64,000 nucleotides of DNA from Liolophura sinensis. Taxonomy: Eukaryota > Mollusca > Polyplacophora > Chitonida > Chitonidae. The position numbers and the translations under genes were made by a program. The stretch lies in contig NC_088303.1 in NCBI RefSeq assembly GCF_032854445.1, positions 35,569,265 to 35,633,264 on the forward strand. Direction: 5' to 3'. Below the pieces are notes generated by a model. That model made no database searches. It had not been told where the DNA came from and saw only the letters and a program-made list of their open reading frames with translations. This document shows positions 53,322 through 64,000 of the stretch, piece after piece; the first letter of the stretch is position 1; every line of letters begins with the position of its first letter.

Positions 53322-54641
53322 AAATAAATAACTCTTTCCTGGTAAAAACTGAACATGTGCCAAAGTTTGTAAGTTTGCACTTTATTTCTTTATTCCAGAC
53401 GGCCATAGCCGTCCATTTCGTACTGATACCCTTATTCTTCCCTTTTCCCTCTTCTTCAATACTATTTCCTCTTCTTCCAGCAATTAACTTCTTCTGTCTC
53501 CTTTGTGCTGCTTTCAACAAGCAACTTTTGTTGACTACCCAAAAATATAACTGAACACTGTACTGCTATGATAGCTGAAATGTTGGGACACACTTCAGTA
53601 TGTTTGTTATAATACCATGCAGTAAATGGTCGACGTCCACAAAACCGATGAATTTGGTTTACGTCTTACTTATTGCATTCTTATTATTTAAATATGACCA
53701 GGTTTACGAAGGAAATGATATAAAAAAAAAGGAAAGCAATACTGATCTGGTATCAGACTAGCCCGAACTGATGAAGCCGCAAAAGAATAAAAGCAGGACC
53801 TAAATCGCCGGCCAAGGACTTGTCCAATATACATCTTCTTCTGTCTGTAACGCCTTCTAAGGACATATACTGTTGGTTAACGGCATGATATTTGATACAT
53901 GGTGTATGTTGTATCTGTAACAGCTTGATCCACTATACAACGTGCATTGCGTCTAACCGTAGGTTAGAAAGCCATTTTGTTGATGCATAAATAAAGAGGA
54001 ATCATCCATTAAGCCAAGCATCCATGCGCTCGTAAATCTGAACAGCATAAGCCCGGTACATAAAAGAGAACAAAGCTATACTTGCATAACACACGAGACG
54101 TCAGATTCATCAGGGTGTTCTGTACATTAGTGTGTACATCAGGGTGCTCTGTACAATATAACTTCAGTTAAATTTTGTGATAACCCACCATTGGAAAAGG
54201 TCGTGAAACTCTATATCATTCATGAGCTAATGATAGTTGATAATGGCAAGCATATAGAAAGACAATAACTTAGAGCAGCCAAGCTTTGCTTGCATAAGCT
54301 TTTCGTTCTCCCGAGTCCAAGGCAACTGACCCCAGTATGGACTGCACTGCCACTAGATGATGAATTGTTATTGACTGCTAACTCGTGATCTGCGTAGACA
54401 GAAATTAGATCACTGTCCCTTACGACTTATGCAAGAATGGTGATAAACAACGCAAATCTCGATAACAAGCATCTGTTGTTACACTAATTAGACCCCTGGG
54501 ATAAGCAATCAAGAACATTTTCGTCAGTCTATATATCGTGCTTGGCGTAATGGCGATGGCTTGGTTTAAGACGGCTGTGTTTACAGCATGTGGCATCAAA
54601 CGCAATCAAATGGCCTTAAAATGGAGCTAGATTCATTACGC
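53322..54641. other. Unique DNA, no gene recognised
   Basis: A small direct repeat (TACATCAGGGTG.TCTGTACA) lies at 54109-54160. No supported gene. Confidence 0.5.
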
Positions 54642-54650
54642 TGCAACAAA

Positions 54651-54914
54651 TTTATTTATTTATTTATATATTTGGTTGGTGTTTTACGCTGTACTCAAGA
54701 ATATTTTACTTATACGACGGAGGCCAGCATTACGGTGGGTGGAAACCGTGCAGAGCCAGGGGGAAACCCACGGCCATCCACAGGTTGCTGGAAGACCTTC
54801 CCACGTACGGCAGGAGAGGAAGCCAGCATGAGCTGGATTCACAGCATTGGCGAGAGGCTCCTGGGCCATTACGCTGCGCTAGCGTGCTAACCAACTGAGC
54901 CTCGGAGGCCCCTG
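54651..54914 (-). mobile_element. SINE-A, full length with 9-bp TSD
   Basis: Reverse orientation, complete from (ATTT)n tail to head (GCTAACCAACTGAGCCTCGG, AGGCCCC). TGCAACAAA at 54642-54650 is repeated at 54915-54923. Part of the box B region is deleted (GAGCTGGATTCACAGCATTG). Open frames on both strands here belong to the element. Confidence 0.95.
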
Positions 54915-55339
54915 TGCAACAAAGACACATATTTTTGCATACTTGCATGCTACACGATTCGAACAATGATGTTACTCATTCGCCAAGAACAAACCTTGCC
55001 CTTTTCCCACATCACTGGAAACTGCTGACTGCTTCTCTTGGCAAGATTCCGTCCTAATTTCGTACCTTTTATACTTTCTTAGTTCCTTAGTGATTTATGT
55101 AAAGCGTCATTTTAGAAAGAGGACTTGTTATTATTGAATTATTAGTTATTGAATTGGAACGTCCATTTTGGTTGACGGCTGCTATAGGAATGTCTGTTTC
55201 GATGCATAGATTAAAATTCTTTTGAGTGGGTGCGTATTTAAGTTATCATGTTCAAATATTAGGATCTGAAGAATGCATTGTTTCTGTACATGTAATTATT
55301 ATACTTATAGCCATGGTCTGTTTTTGCCACCAATGAAAT

Positions 55340-55564
55340 AAAAGCTCCTCACCAATGAGGTCACTGCCTGGTTCCCAGTCTGGTTCATGTTGGGCCTCTC
55401 TCCGATCGTACGTGGAGAGGTTTGCCAGCTTCTTGCGGATGGTCGCTGGTCTACCCCCGGGTTTTTCCCAGTTTCTTTCCACTTTAATGCTACACGTTTT
55501 TGTATAAGTGAAATATTCTCGAGTGAAGCGTAAAACATCAACTTAATAAATAAATAAATAAATA
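55340..55564 (+). mobile_element. SINE-A, old diverged copy
   Basis: CTCACCAATGAGGTCACTG, TCTCTCCGATCGTACGTGG, TTGCGGATGGTCGCTGG, GTATAAGTGAAATATTCTCG, then (AAAT)n match SINE-A in order with many substitutions. The head's first ~45 bases are missing. No target-site duplication was seen. Confidence 0.88.
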
Positions 55565-55686
55565 TTATTGCTTCTTCTTGAGGACAGTAATACTAACAAA
55601 AGACAACACATAAAGATTTGTAACAAAAAAGCCTGTAATGTTGTAACATGGGTATGAATGGCCGTGTGCTTTTGTTTACATGTTTA

Positions 55687-55974
55687 TATACAGTTATGTG
55701 ACCATTCAATGAACAATGTGGATATACAGTTATGTGACCATTCAATGAACAATGTGGATATACAGTTATGTGACCATCCAATGAACAATGTGGATATACA
55801 GTTATGTGACCATCCAATGAACAATGTGGATATACAGTTATGTGACCATCCAATGAACAATGTGGATATACAGCTATGTGACCATCCAATGAACAATGTG
55901 GATATACAGCTATGTGACCATCCAATGAACAATGTGGATATACAGCTATGTGACCATCCAATGAACAATGTGGA
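55687..55974. repeat. 36-bp minisatellite, exactly 8 copies
   Basis: Eight units of TATACAGTTATGTGACCATC, CAATGAACAATGTGGA. Variants are sorted in blocks: units 1-2 carry CATTCAATG and units 3-8 CATCCAATG; units 1-5 carry CAGTTA and units 6-8 CAGCTA. The unit is 12 codons long and free of stops in several frames, so open frames of 104-122 codons on both strands cross it. Confidence 0.98.
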
Positions 55975-58906
55975 ATCCACCATGTGATGTAATGACACAG
56001 TTTATTGCGCAGATCGAGTATATCGACTGGAAATGGCTTATTGGACGCTACAACTCAGGTCCATGATTAGAACGGTAATTGTCATATTACATTTCAGGCA
56101 AGGCTATGTATAATAATGTGGCACTGAATGTGTGCGCAAGGTTGCCTGTTCTTTGCTTATGCGGAATGGCAATAACCAGGTTGTAAATCGTTAATGTTTC
56201 CCGTTTATCATTTCTAGGCCTAATAGATCGCTATAGTAACCACACATCTTGAGCAGTGCAAACAATGGAAATGGCAACGCACTGCGAAAATGCCTGTAAG
56301 ATAAGTCCCAGTGATGTATTACTGACAAACTAAAGACTGGTTTGAAGATTTGGATACACTACATAATGTTCTGACAAGGCACATGACGCGGACGAATGGC
56401 ACTATCACATGGATAGTTGACAGGCAGAAGACATATAACCTGGGGCTGAATACGTGTTATTATGAAAGAAACAAAGCTAACATTCTCTTCCAAAGTGAGG
56501 TAGTGTATTATTTTGGGTTCAGGTTTCGTTGCCTGCATAGCGTCTGGAGACAAACCCAAGGTGTTTATAAAAAACTAAATGGAACCTGTTTATTGATGTC
56601 GAACAGGTTGCCATTGGACAGAATCGTGAGACAAATATTGAAGGTTCATTACTATATATTGGAGGCAGACACTTTTTCAGATATTACCATAATATCATTT
56701 GACTGATCTTCAGACGACAGAACAACGGCACGTAGTTGTCCCTGGCAGTAAATCTCTAAATGACAACACCTGCCTGTAGCCTTTACTAGCTGTTATTATA
56801 TAACAGAAAAAAGAGAAAATGGTTTTGTGTAAATATAACAAACTTCCTATAAAAAAATGCGATGATTTCGATCAATAGAAGAGGCTGGGATATACAGCTG
56901 TCTGACGACGCCAACTTCGATGATAATTGAGACATGGGAGAAAAGCAATGTTTTCTTTCCGTAAGACTGATTTTACATGGGCATTCAGAAACAGTCGGTG
57001 AACAGGGAGAGTTTTTCATGGCCTATGGGACATAAGATATCATTAGACTTCAATAGAGTTTGCTGAAAAGACTGTCTCGCCAACAAAGATAATAACACCG
57101 TTTACACATTGGATAATTATATCCGCTTCTCTCATCAAACGGTTCTTTCCTTCTCCCCCATGGCACCGCGTATGGTCTGTCCTCACTCATGCTTCACTTA
57201 AAACGGCCGTTTCTGAAAATTATCCAGTTGTTATTAATCATAATGAACAGCGAACTTTGGTTGATTACTCATTTATTCTCCGTAATTTTTCAGCATATAC
57301 AAACCCCAATTAATTTTGTAAAATTCATTCGCTTGGTATCAATAAACGCATAAGGATAATGTGTTCTATCCAACGCTAATTTTGTATTTTGGTAAGTAAG
57401 CACTTTCGATAATAAATGAAATTGAATATGTACATGTACGGAGATCTAATGAAGAGAAAATGGTTGGTGTTTTAACTGGAAAAATGAAGAAGAAATTGTT
57501 GTGCTAAGATCTTGCTGTCTGAAGATCATTCCCCTGTGATTTATACGGGATACCCACTGAGCTTGCTCTCCGGTGAAAACCCTATGCCAAACATATGACA
57601 TACATCGTCAGTCCCCTGTCAAAGTCCATGGTTTCATTTGGGCTCTCCATTCTTCACCAAACACAAACCTGACTGGCGTCGTACAAGTGACATACTGTTT
57701 AGTAGGACCCCAATCAGTCATGTCATGTTAATGGTACACAACATCATTGAACACTTTGGCTGCACTTTTAGGAGTGTAGAATCGCGTGTTTTAGATACAT
57801 AGAATATTCTTTAATATTATTATTTTTAAAAAGCTTTCATGGCATTAAACAACAAGTAAATAAACATATATAAATAAATAAATAAGAAAGCTTTCAAAGA
57901 TAAAATGCATATTGTTTAGAATATATAACTTTGTAATGGCGTGAGATGACATATTTGCGTTTTGCGTCTGTATTTTTGTTATCTTTTGTTTGCTTAGGAA
58001 TTTTGTGATTTGCCGTTCCTTCAGTGGTATATAACAACTGATGCATATCTGACAGAGGCAAAATATAATTTGTTGTCTTGGTTTATTGAGCCATTGTATC
58101 ATTAATAAATGTCATATTTGATGTCAGCGTCAGCTGAAACTAGATAATGCCTATTAACGGCTATGATACCTTGTGAATCCAGACTGCATAATTCCCTACG
58201 ACCGTGGTTGAGTAGAGAAGGCGAATTAGCATACCTAAGGCATCATCAACGGTCCACGCTGCTTAGTAACCCTTCCATCCTCCCCACATGCACACTCCCC
58301 TTCGCCGTAATGGCTTAAATCGAAACGGATATAATACAGAAAAACGTCTCTGACTTACACAAACAAGGTTTAGTACAGCAAATATGCTGGAAGTTCACGA
58401 GGATACTCACAAAGCACTCTCTTTGTGATGTCGAGGATAATTCGCAAGGGAACGGCTTCAAAAAGTAGAGATCGCTTTGTGAGGTATGAATGTGAGTTAT
58501 ATCACGCTTATATAAACCATTCCTAAATCAACACCAACCGAGGAATTTGCTGGCCGGCCAATATCCAAAAGTCAATACCATCACAGCACAGATGGACGTC
58601 AAACGAGCGTGAAGGGCTCTCCGTAGATTAGGCTGTATCATTATACTGCTGTCAAGAGCTCTGATGATTCAATAAAGAATTCCAATGAAGCAATGTTACC
58701 GGCGAAACAATGTCTAGACGGATAGTGGTAAAAAGAAAAAAGTAATAGACAGTCTCACCTAACGTGATATGTGATACTCACTTCAAAGTTTAATGTCCTC
58801 GTTTAGCGCCTGTCATAAAAATTTTTGTTTTATTCATCGCCACGAAAGGTCACTTACACGTGCATATATTTACATAAGCGTCACTAGAGTTACTAGTTAC
58901 TAGCCT
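55975..58906. other. Mostly unique DNA; one chance-level open frame
   Basis: A plus-strand frame at 56326-56706 is open for 126 codons (TNGTITWIVDRQKTYNLG near its start) but has no recognisable family and no supporting signal. A diverged SINE-A 3' fragment lies at about 57629-57720 (GACTGGCGTCGTACAAGTGA, CCCCAATCA). No gene supported. Confidence 0.45.
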
Positions 58907-58919
58907 TCACATGTGTATG

Positions 58920-59288
58920 ACCGGCCCGGATAGCACAGTTGGTAGAGCGTCCGCTTCGGGCCCGGTAGATCCAGGATCAATCCTTGATCGAGTCACACCT
59001 AAGACTTTAAAAGAGGAAGTTGTAACTTCCTCGCTTGGCGTTCAGCATGAAGGGGATAGTGCAACGACTGGTTGACCCGTATCAGTATAATGGCTCGGGC
59101 GGGGCGGCTTGCTTGCCTTCGGTAAGTCGTCTCAGTGAGGCAGCACTAAATAAAAGAGCGGTGGAAATCCGTCCTGCAACAAGGAGGCACATTACACGTA
59201 CATGCACCCTAATGATTCCTTCGTCGTCATATGACTGAAAAATTGTTGAGAACGACGTTAAACCCCATGCACTCACTCACTCACTCAC
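58920..59288 (+). mobile_element. SINE-B, full length, reference copy
   Basis: Head CCGGCCCGGATAGCACAGTT, GGTAGAGCGTCCGCTTCGGG (box A-like) and GATCCAGGATCAATCC, a body with hairpin GAGGAAGTTGTAACTTCCTC and GGCAGCACTAAATAAAAGAG, then GTCGTCATATGACTGAAAAA and an (ACTC)n tail. A perfect 13-bp target-site duplication, TCACATGTGTATG, lies at 58907-58919 and 59289-59301. The head is tRNA-like but carries no valid cloverleaf, so it is not annotated as a tRNA gene. Confidence 0.98.
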
Positions 59289-59301
59289 TCACATGTGTAT
59301 G

Positions 59302-62300
59302 GCATTATAGAGTCAAGGCCCTTTTTGTGTCGAAAACAGAATAAGCCACATTTGCAAAAATGTTGAGAAAAATTAAAAAGAGAAAATCCCTCAATCTGAA
59401 TAATAAATGCCCAATAATTATTTCTGCGAAAGGTGGCGACTGATGAAGCTCTAAATACTAAAGTGCCGCCCACTCACAAAATGGTGCCAACATTACTGCG
59501 TACTTTCTATCGATTTCTTTTCGTCCCCTCCTCAAGTTCAGGTTTTTTGAAAAATGCTATATACTTCCATAACGAATATCATGTTCGAACAACGTTTAGA
59601 AATGGAGAAAAATCACTTTTTTGTTTTCTGCACATAATTTTTCCACCCAACCGTAGGGATCGCTACTCCTGACATTGCCTTTAAATATCAAACTCACCAC
59701 CTAACGACTAAGCCAATTTATACTGACCTGCTGGCGAAATTTTATCTTTCAGTATAATATCGGTTATTCATTTACCCTCTTTTCATTTACGTTGATAATA
59801 CTTGCATGCAGTTTAATGAGAAAAATAATCATTAAAAAGTCCACGGCCAAATTCATAAAAATCTTGTTACAGAAGCAAAACTGTTAACTTATGAACAAAG
59901 CCTTTCGTAGTTTTCACTTGTGCTCTTTAACTTGGCTTGAATTCAGCATGTTTTGTGTTCAGACCGACTCCGCCAAGAGAGCAATTATCGACTTTCCTGG
60001 GCTAATCTAAGTCGATAATTAGTCTGTCACCGACGCTTGTTGTCTCTTAATAGCTCACTAGGTGATTTGGCGCTTTGACGTGGATGCCGGTTGAATACTA
60101 TTAAGCTGTATACATGTATCAGTGGGTAACGCCAGGCAGCTAACAACAGCCAATTCCAACTATGTAAAGACTTGTCTGTGTGTTGCTCCACTGTTTTGTA
60201 CGTGTAAAAAAACTAATTTGTGTTGCTCTGTGGGTGCTAACGTGAAGCTTGACTCGGTTGGAGTCTTCTGGATTGAGCTCAGCTTCTGTGTGAGTTGCCA
60301 TTATTTAGTTATTTATAGTACTGATAAGAGATGCTTTTGATATATACACGATCTTAGATATTTTCCTAATGATGTTAAGTTTCGGAAATCAGCTAATATA
60401 GAGCGTAATTAAAATCTTATGTATGTCAGATGCATAAACACAGTACCCTGAAGATAAAAGACATTCACTGAAGATAGTATGTAGAAGATAGTACATAGAA
60501 ATGTTTTTGCACAAAAACAAATAAGAACAACTGTTAGAGTAACTAAATGTCCACATGCGGTAGATTAAAAGAAAAATATTTTCTTTCAAGAAATCAACAC
60601 ATAAAGAAAATAATATGTGATAAAAGTAGCGGAAGTTAACGTGACATCAGATTCAGGTATGTCAAAGACTTTTTTTGGTTATATATTTAGTGATCATATT
60701 GTGGCATCTGCTTTGATATTAACAGGGCAAAGCTAATGAGCGCCTTTTTTATACATCTATCTTATCCGTGGTAACTTTGTAACTCTCCAGTCACCCTCTG
60801 CTCGCTGCAAGGGAGTAACAGATATCATTGCCTGAAATGCTGAAGAAGAGTTTAAAGATATCATTAGAAGACATCATTACAATGTTGTTAAACAACTCCC
60901 AAGTTTCCTTCGAAAAATTAGTTATTTGCCTCAAAACATCACAATGGATAGGTCTGTAGTAGCCATTTGTGTCTGAGTCTGTCTCAGACGCAAATGGAAA
61001 GAAACTATATTTCGTGATCCCAAAGAGAGGCCAATTAATTTTGCGATATTCTCAAACATGCCTTGCCTCCTTGATGTTATCACACAACGCAGACCCTGCA
61101 GTGAACTTTGCCTAGGAGGCTTCCCGATGTTTAGAAGAATAATCTTCATACCCATTTATTTAATTGACTCATGCTTAATTCACCCGGTGGTATCTTCTTG
61201 GTTTGGTTAACCTGGAATAATAGGGTCCAAACCGAATCTCAGCAGCGGAAAAATTAAGTGCTTAAAGTAAAATTCCTTTTACTGTTAATTATCCATAGAC
61301 TTTTTACAGGAACAAATAATAAAATAGACTTCTGTGCTCCGTATTTTTATCTGTTTTTCATTCTAAAACCAGTATGTATGTTTGATTGTATTTCATCATC
61401 TGAAAGCCACCGATTTTCAAACGAAAACGCCAGATGATTGATGTAGAAAAAACAGTCCCAATCTGGCGAAGGTTTGGAACGTATATTAAGCTCAATAAAT
61501 TAAGGCTGTGAGGCTCTATGTAATAATTAAGTTAGTAAAAAAATGTTCATTTTCATTTAAGGCTAAATTAAGGTTTCATTTCTTTCTTCCACTGCGTGTT
61601 TGGCAAGACTTCAACGGACAAATTAAGAAGAAATGGCAAACGTCAGTGCTAAAAGCTTAATACTGAAGAAAAATTTTAAACATTCTCACAGTTAGCAACC
61701 TTTGTCCGTTGCTTTTCTCTGTAAGCTTTCTAATTGCATGGACCAATACACTCTTTATTCACCCAGATAAGAAGTTCTTTTTTCATCATTCATTTTCTGG
61801 CATTCGGCCAGAAGATTGCATAATATCGATGGGCATGTTGCCGTTTGGAAAGGTTTTCATGATAGATACCTTTGATGTTAGCTCCTTGGCGTTCCCATAC
61901 TATAGAGAGCTTAATTTTCAAAACAAACTCTGCCCTTAGCATACACGGCCAGTGTCCACACTGTCTGCCAGAACATTAATCGCAAGTCCATTAAGAATTC
62001 GTGGTTTAAGGCATGGTCTGTGAAAAACCTCCAGAAAATGCTAACATCAAAAGCTGCGTGAATGGGACTTGGGACTTGGCAATCGACACATGGTAGGCAA
62101 TGGTGAAATGTATCCGACATTGCCCGCAGCTTGCCTCAGAATTGTTGTCAACCTGTGCCAATAACATAAAGGTTTGAGAAGTTCACTAACTGGCTACATG
62201 GCGGCCTGATATTCTAGAAAATTGTTCAACTTTCATCTAACTATAACAATTATTAATGTAACTTGTCTCACGTGAGATGAATGTTCAGTGTTATTGAAAT

Positions 62301-62614
62301 ACACCTTTAATATCATTTTAATGAAACACTAACCTAACACTAACAACGCATGCCTTACATTGTTGAAGCCACGTCCGTCAAAACAGTCCCTAAAACTTCT
62401 ATAATACCGATGTTATGGTTTATGTTCATACCGGGTATCAATGCTCTATTCATTTCTTTTTAACACGTTTGTAAAAGGTTTGTACGAAGAAGATGGCTAA
62501 CTGAATCTGTTATTTTCATCAATGACATTCCACTATTCAAATTCACTGTTTTGCTCGGCCTATTCTGTTCCAGCCACTCTGTCCTGAACACCTTGACGTG
62601 ACCGTTTTGTTTTC
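59302..62614. other. Unique AT-rich DNA, no gene recognised
   Basis: No SINE, satellite or supported gene was seen. Open frames reach at most 79 codons. Confidence 0.55.
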
Positions 62615-62827
62615 TTAAACGTTTACTGTGACGTCATGCTATTGTCTGGGCAGTTGATTATTTTTTAAGAATCCACAATCACTGTGGTTTGGGTGAGAGC
62701 AGGATTCGAACACAAGGACACAAGACTGTAAAACATTCCAATATCCCTCTGAGCTATCCGAGAAGACCATACAGCCTTCTCCTCTTAGACAATTTTAAAC
62801 GTTTGTTGTGACGTCAATACTTTGTCT
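62615..62827 (-). mobile_element. tRNA-like element between imperfect direct repeats
   Basis: The reverse strand of 62694-62770 reads GGTCTTCTCGGATAGCTCAG, AGGGATATTGG ... GTGTTCGAATCCTGCTC, with good box A (TAGCTCAGAGG) and box B (TGTTCGAATCC) motifs. The acceptor ends do not pair, so a functional tRNA is unlikely. Imperfect direct repeats TTAAACGTTTACTGTGACGT (62615) and TTAAACGTTTGTTGTGACGT (62795) flank it, as an aged target-site duplication would. A single copy only, so a tRNA pseudogene is equally possible. Confidence 0.4.
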
Positions 62828-63450
62828 AACGTAAGAATGTTATATATGAAGGTTCCATTCGTTTTCGTATTAGTGTGAAATTTATTTTCTGACAGTTGAG
62901 TTCTTTCCCATCATTTCAAATACACTAAATGTTGCCAGTGTGAGAAAAGCCTGAGCGTCGTCATCAATTCTCTTAGGCACAAATATGAACAGCAAAACAG
63001 TTTGTACCAAGGGGAACTGGTTGGTCTAATCTGTAGCATTCTGATAACGAACATTTTGGATATCTCGAGACATTGATATGTCCATGTGACAGAAATCGTG
63101 TAATCTACTAACAGACTTCGCCAGATAATATGTAAGCTTCAATCAATTCAGATTTACTTTCCCCGCATAACTAATCATAGGTCGAGTCACCGTTCATTGT
63201 CTTACATACCCAGTGTATGTTCAAGTAGTAACCTACATGTACTCAGAGTACAACGGACTGAGCTCCCATCGGCTAAAAGCTCCAACGCTGTTGCGCTAAA
63301 ACTTCATGTAACACCGTCACGAAAGATCAACCAAGTTACATATTATTTTCCTCTATGCAAATATTGCGGCTCAGGCGGCACGACAAAGTATCCATTGGCG
63401 CTAATTGTGATGTAACGTCTTTTCATTATTTGCTTAAAAAGGCACCGCGC
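62828..63450. other. Unique DNA, no gene recognised
   Basis: No repeat or supported gene was seen. Confidence 0.5.
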
Positions 63451-63605
63451 GATTCTTGAAAAAGAATCGATAGTTGTTACGTTACTACAAACACGTTTAA
63501 GTAGGAGAAACAACTCACAACAGTTGATTCTTGAATAAGAATCGACGCGACGCTTCTCGCCTTGTCAGTTGTTTTCCAAGAATCAACTGTTGTCGTCGTT
63601 TCTCC
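63451..63605. repeat. Foldback (inverted-repeat) element with hairpins
   Basis: A perfect 16-bp inverted repeat, CAACAGTTGATTCTTG at 63518-63533 and its complement at 63577-63592, extends to GGAGAAAC at 63504 and GTTTCTCC ending at 63605, with mismatches between. The centre holds a second hairpin, GATTCTTGAATAAGAATC, and a near-identical one, GATTCTTGAAAAAGAATC, starts at 63451. No open frame. It resembles a small MITE or foldback repeat, but target-site duplications were not identified. Confidence 0.7.
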
Positions 63606-64000
63606 ACTGCATCATTTTCTGGTGGCCATTTCGTTCTTACTGTTTTATTGCACTGATTTTATTAATCCGATTTTGTTCTGTCCGGCAAATACTCAAATCC
63701 CCTTTAAAGTGTAGTTGCTTCATCTTAAGAAAATTCCTTTCCCTGTGAACCTTTTTCCTTACAATTTATTGTCTGGCCTTTTACATTTACGTTTAATGGA
63801 TAGCAATGCACTTCATTAATATTTGCTGATCTAATCTGATCTAAAAGGTTCTAATTTTCTAAAGCATTTTATGATTTCCATTTTTCAATCTGTATGTAAA
63901 CATCATCACTGTGTTGTGAAGACACACTTTTATTATCTATGGACCTGTTTGTTATTAGAACGATGATAACATGCCTCCTTAAGAAAAAGAAATCTCTTAA
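63606..64000. other. Unique AT-rich DNA, no gene recognised
   Basis: No repeat or supported gene was seen to the end of the window. Confidence 0.5.

Noticed and set aside
55593-55998. A 12-residue repeat protein (DIQLCDHPMNNV)
   Set aside because: Kept only as a finding, since three frames on two strands are open together and no start context, splice signal or further domain supports a gene.
58920-59010. tRNA gene at the SINE-B head, and at SINE-A heads (15112, 23528)
   Set aside because: Box A and B-like motifs are present, but no complete cloverleaf can be drawn and the sequence continues into a repeated SINE body.
59035-59276. Open frames starting MAFSMKGIVQRLVDPYQ and the reverse-strand partner
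   Set aside because: They lie wholly in SINE-B; a similar frame recurs in the SINE-B at 20958.
59640-59720. Another tRNA-like SINE head (CACCACCTAACGACTAAGCC on reverse)
   Set aside because: Only a weak box A resemblance and no box B or second copy.

Overview
The window looks like eukaryotic (animal), gene-poor, AT-rich DNA. No bacterial-style gene layout, no recognisable protein family, no rRNA and no intact tRNA gene could be supported. The dominant signal is repetitive DNA. Two abundant tRNA-derived SINE families are present: SINE-A, with an (AAAT)n tail, and SINE-B, with an (ACTC)n tail. This SINE composition resembles that of marine molluscs or other lophotrochozoans. That taxonomic call is an inference from memory of repeat style, not a database match. 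The window is best read as intergenic and/or intronic sequence.

Layout. 1-6.5 kb: mostly unique DNA, a 115-bp AT microsatellite (2905-3019) and the longest open frame of the window (216 codons, 3809-4459), which contains a 123-bp in-frame duplication. 6.5-21.4 kb: three copies of an unnamed dispersed repeat (here R1), SINE-A and SINE-B copies, a 17-bp minisatellite (10.7 kb), a 36-bp minisatellite carrying two SINE insertions (14.7-15.6 kb), and a 66-bp direct duplication holding CRE palindromes (16.9/17.35 kb). 22.4-28.3 kb: an old direct segmental duplication; copy 1 holds three SINE insertions that copy 2 lacks at the matching points, and copy 2 ends at its own SINE. 28.3-35.8 kb: more SINEs and unique DNA. 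38.5-39.15 kb: a 68-bp satellite. 40.66-40.75 kb: a 16-bp array with six CACGTG E-boxes. 41.46-45.19 kb: a ~3.7-kb, 41-bp minisatellite in strict register, with a duplicated flank. 47.9-49.1 and 52.4-52.8 kb: protein-like but unidentified open frames. 51.9-59.3 kb: a third SINE-like family (SINE-C), more SINE-A, a 36-bp in-frame minisatellite (55.7 kb) and the best full-length SINE-B (58.9 kb). 62.6-63.6 kb: a tRNA-like element between direct repeats, and a foldback (inverted-repeat) element.

There is no gene set whose members could be said to work together. The biology visible here is retrotransposition by SINEs: eight insertions have target-site duplications that can be read off directly, several of them 5' truncated. 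Tandem-array growth and local duplication account for much of the rest. Open frames are reported only where something sets them apart, and always at low confidence.
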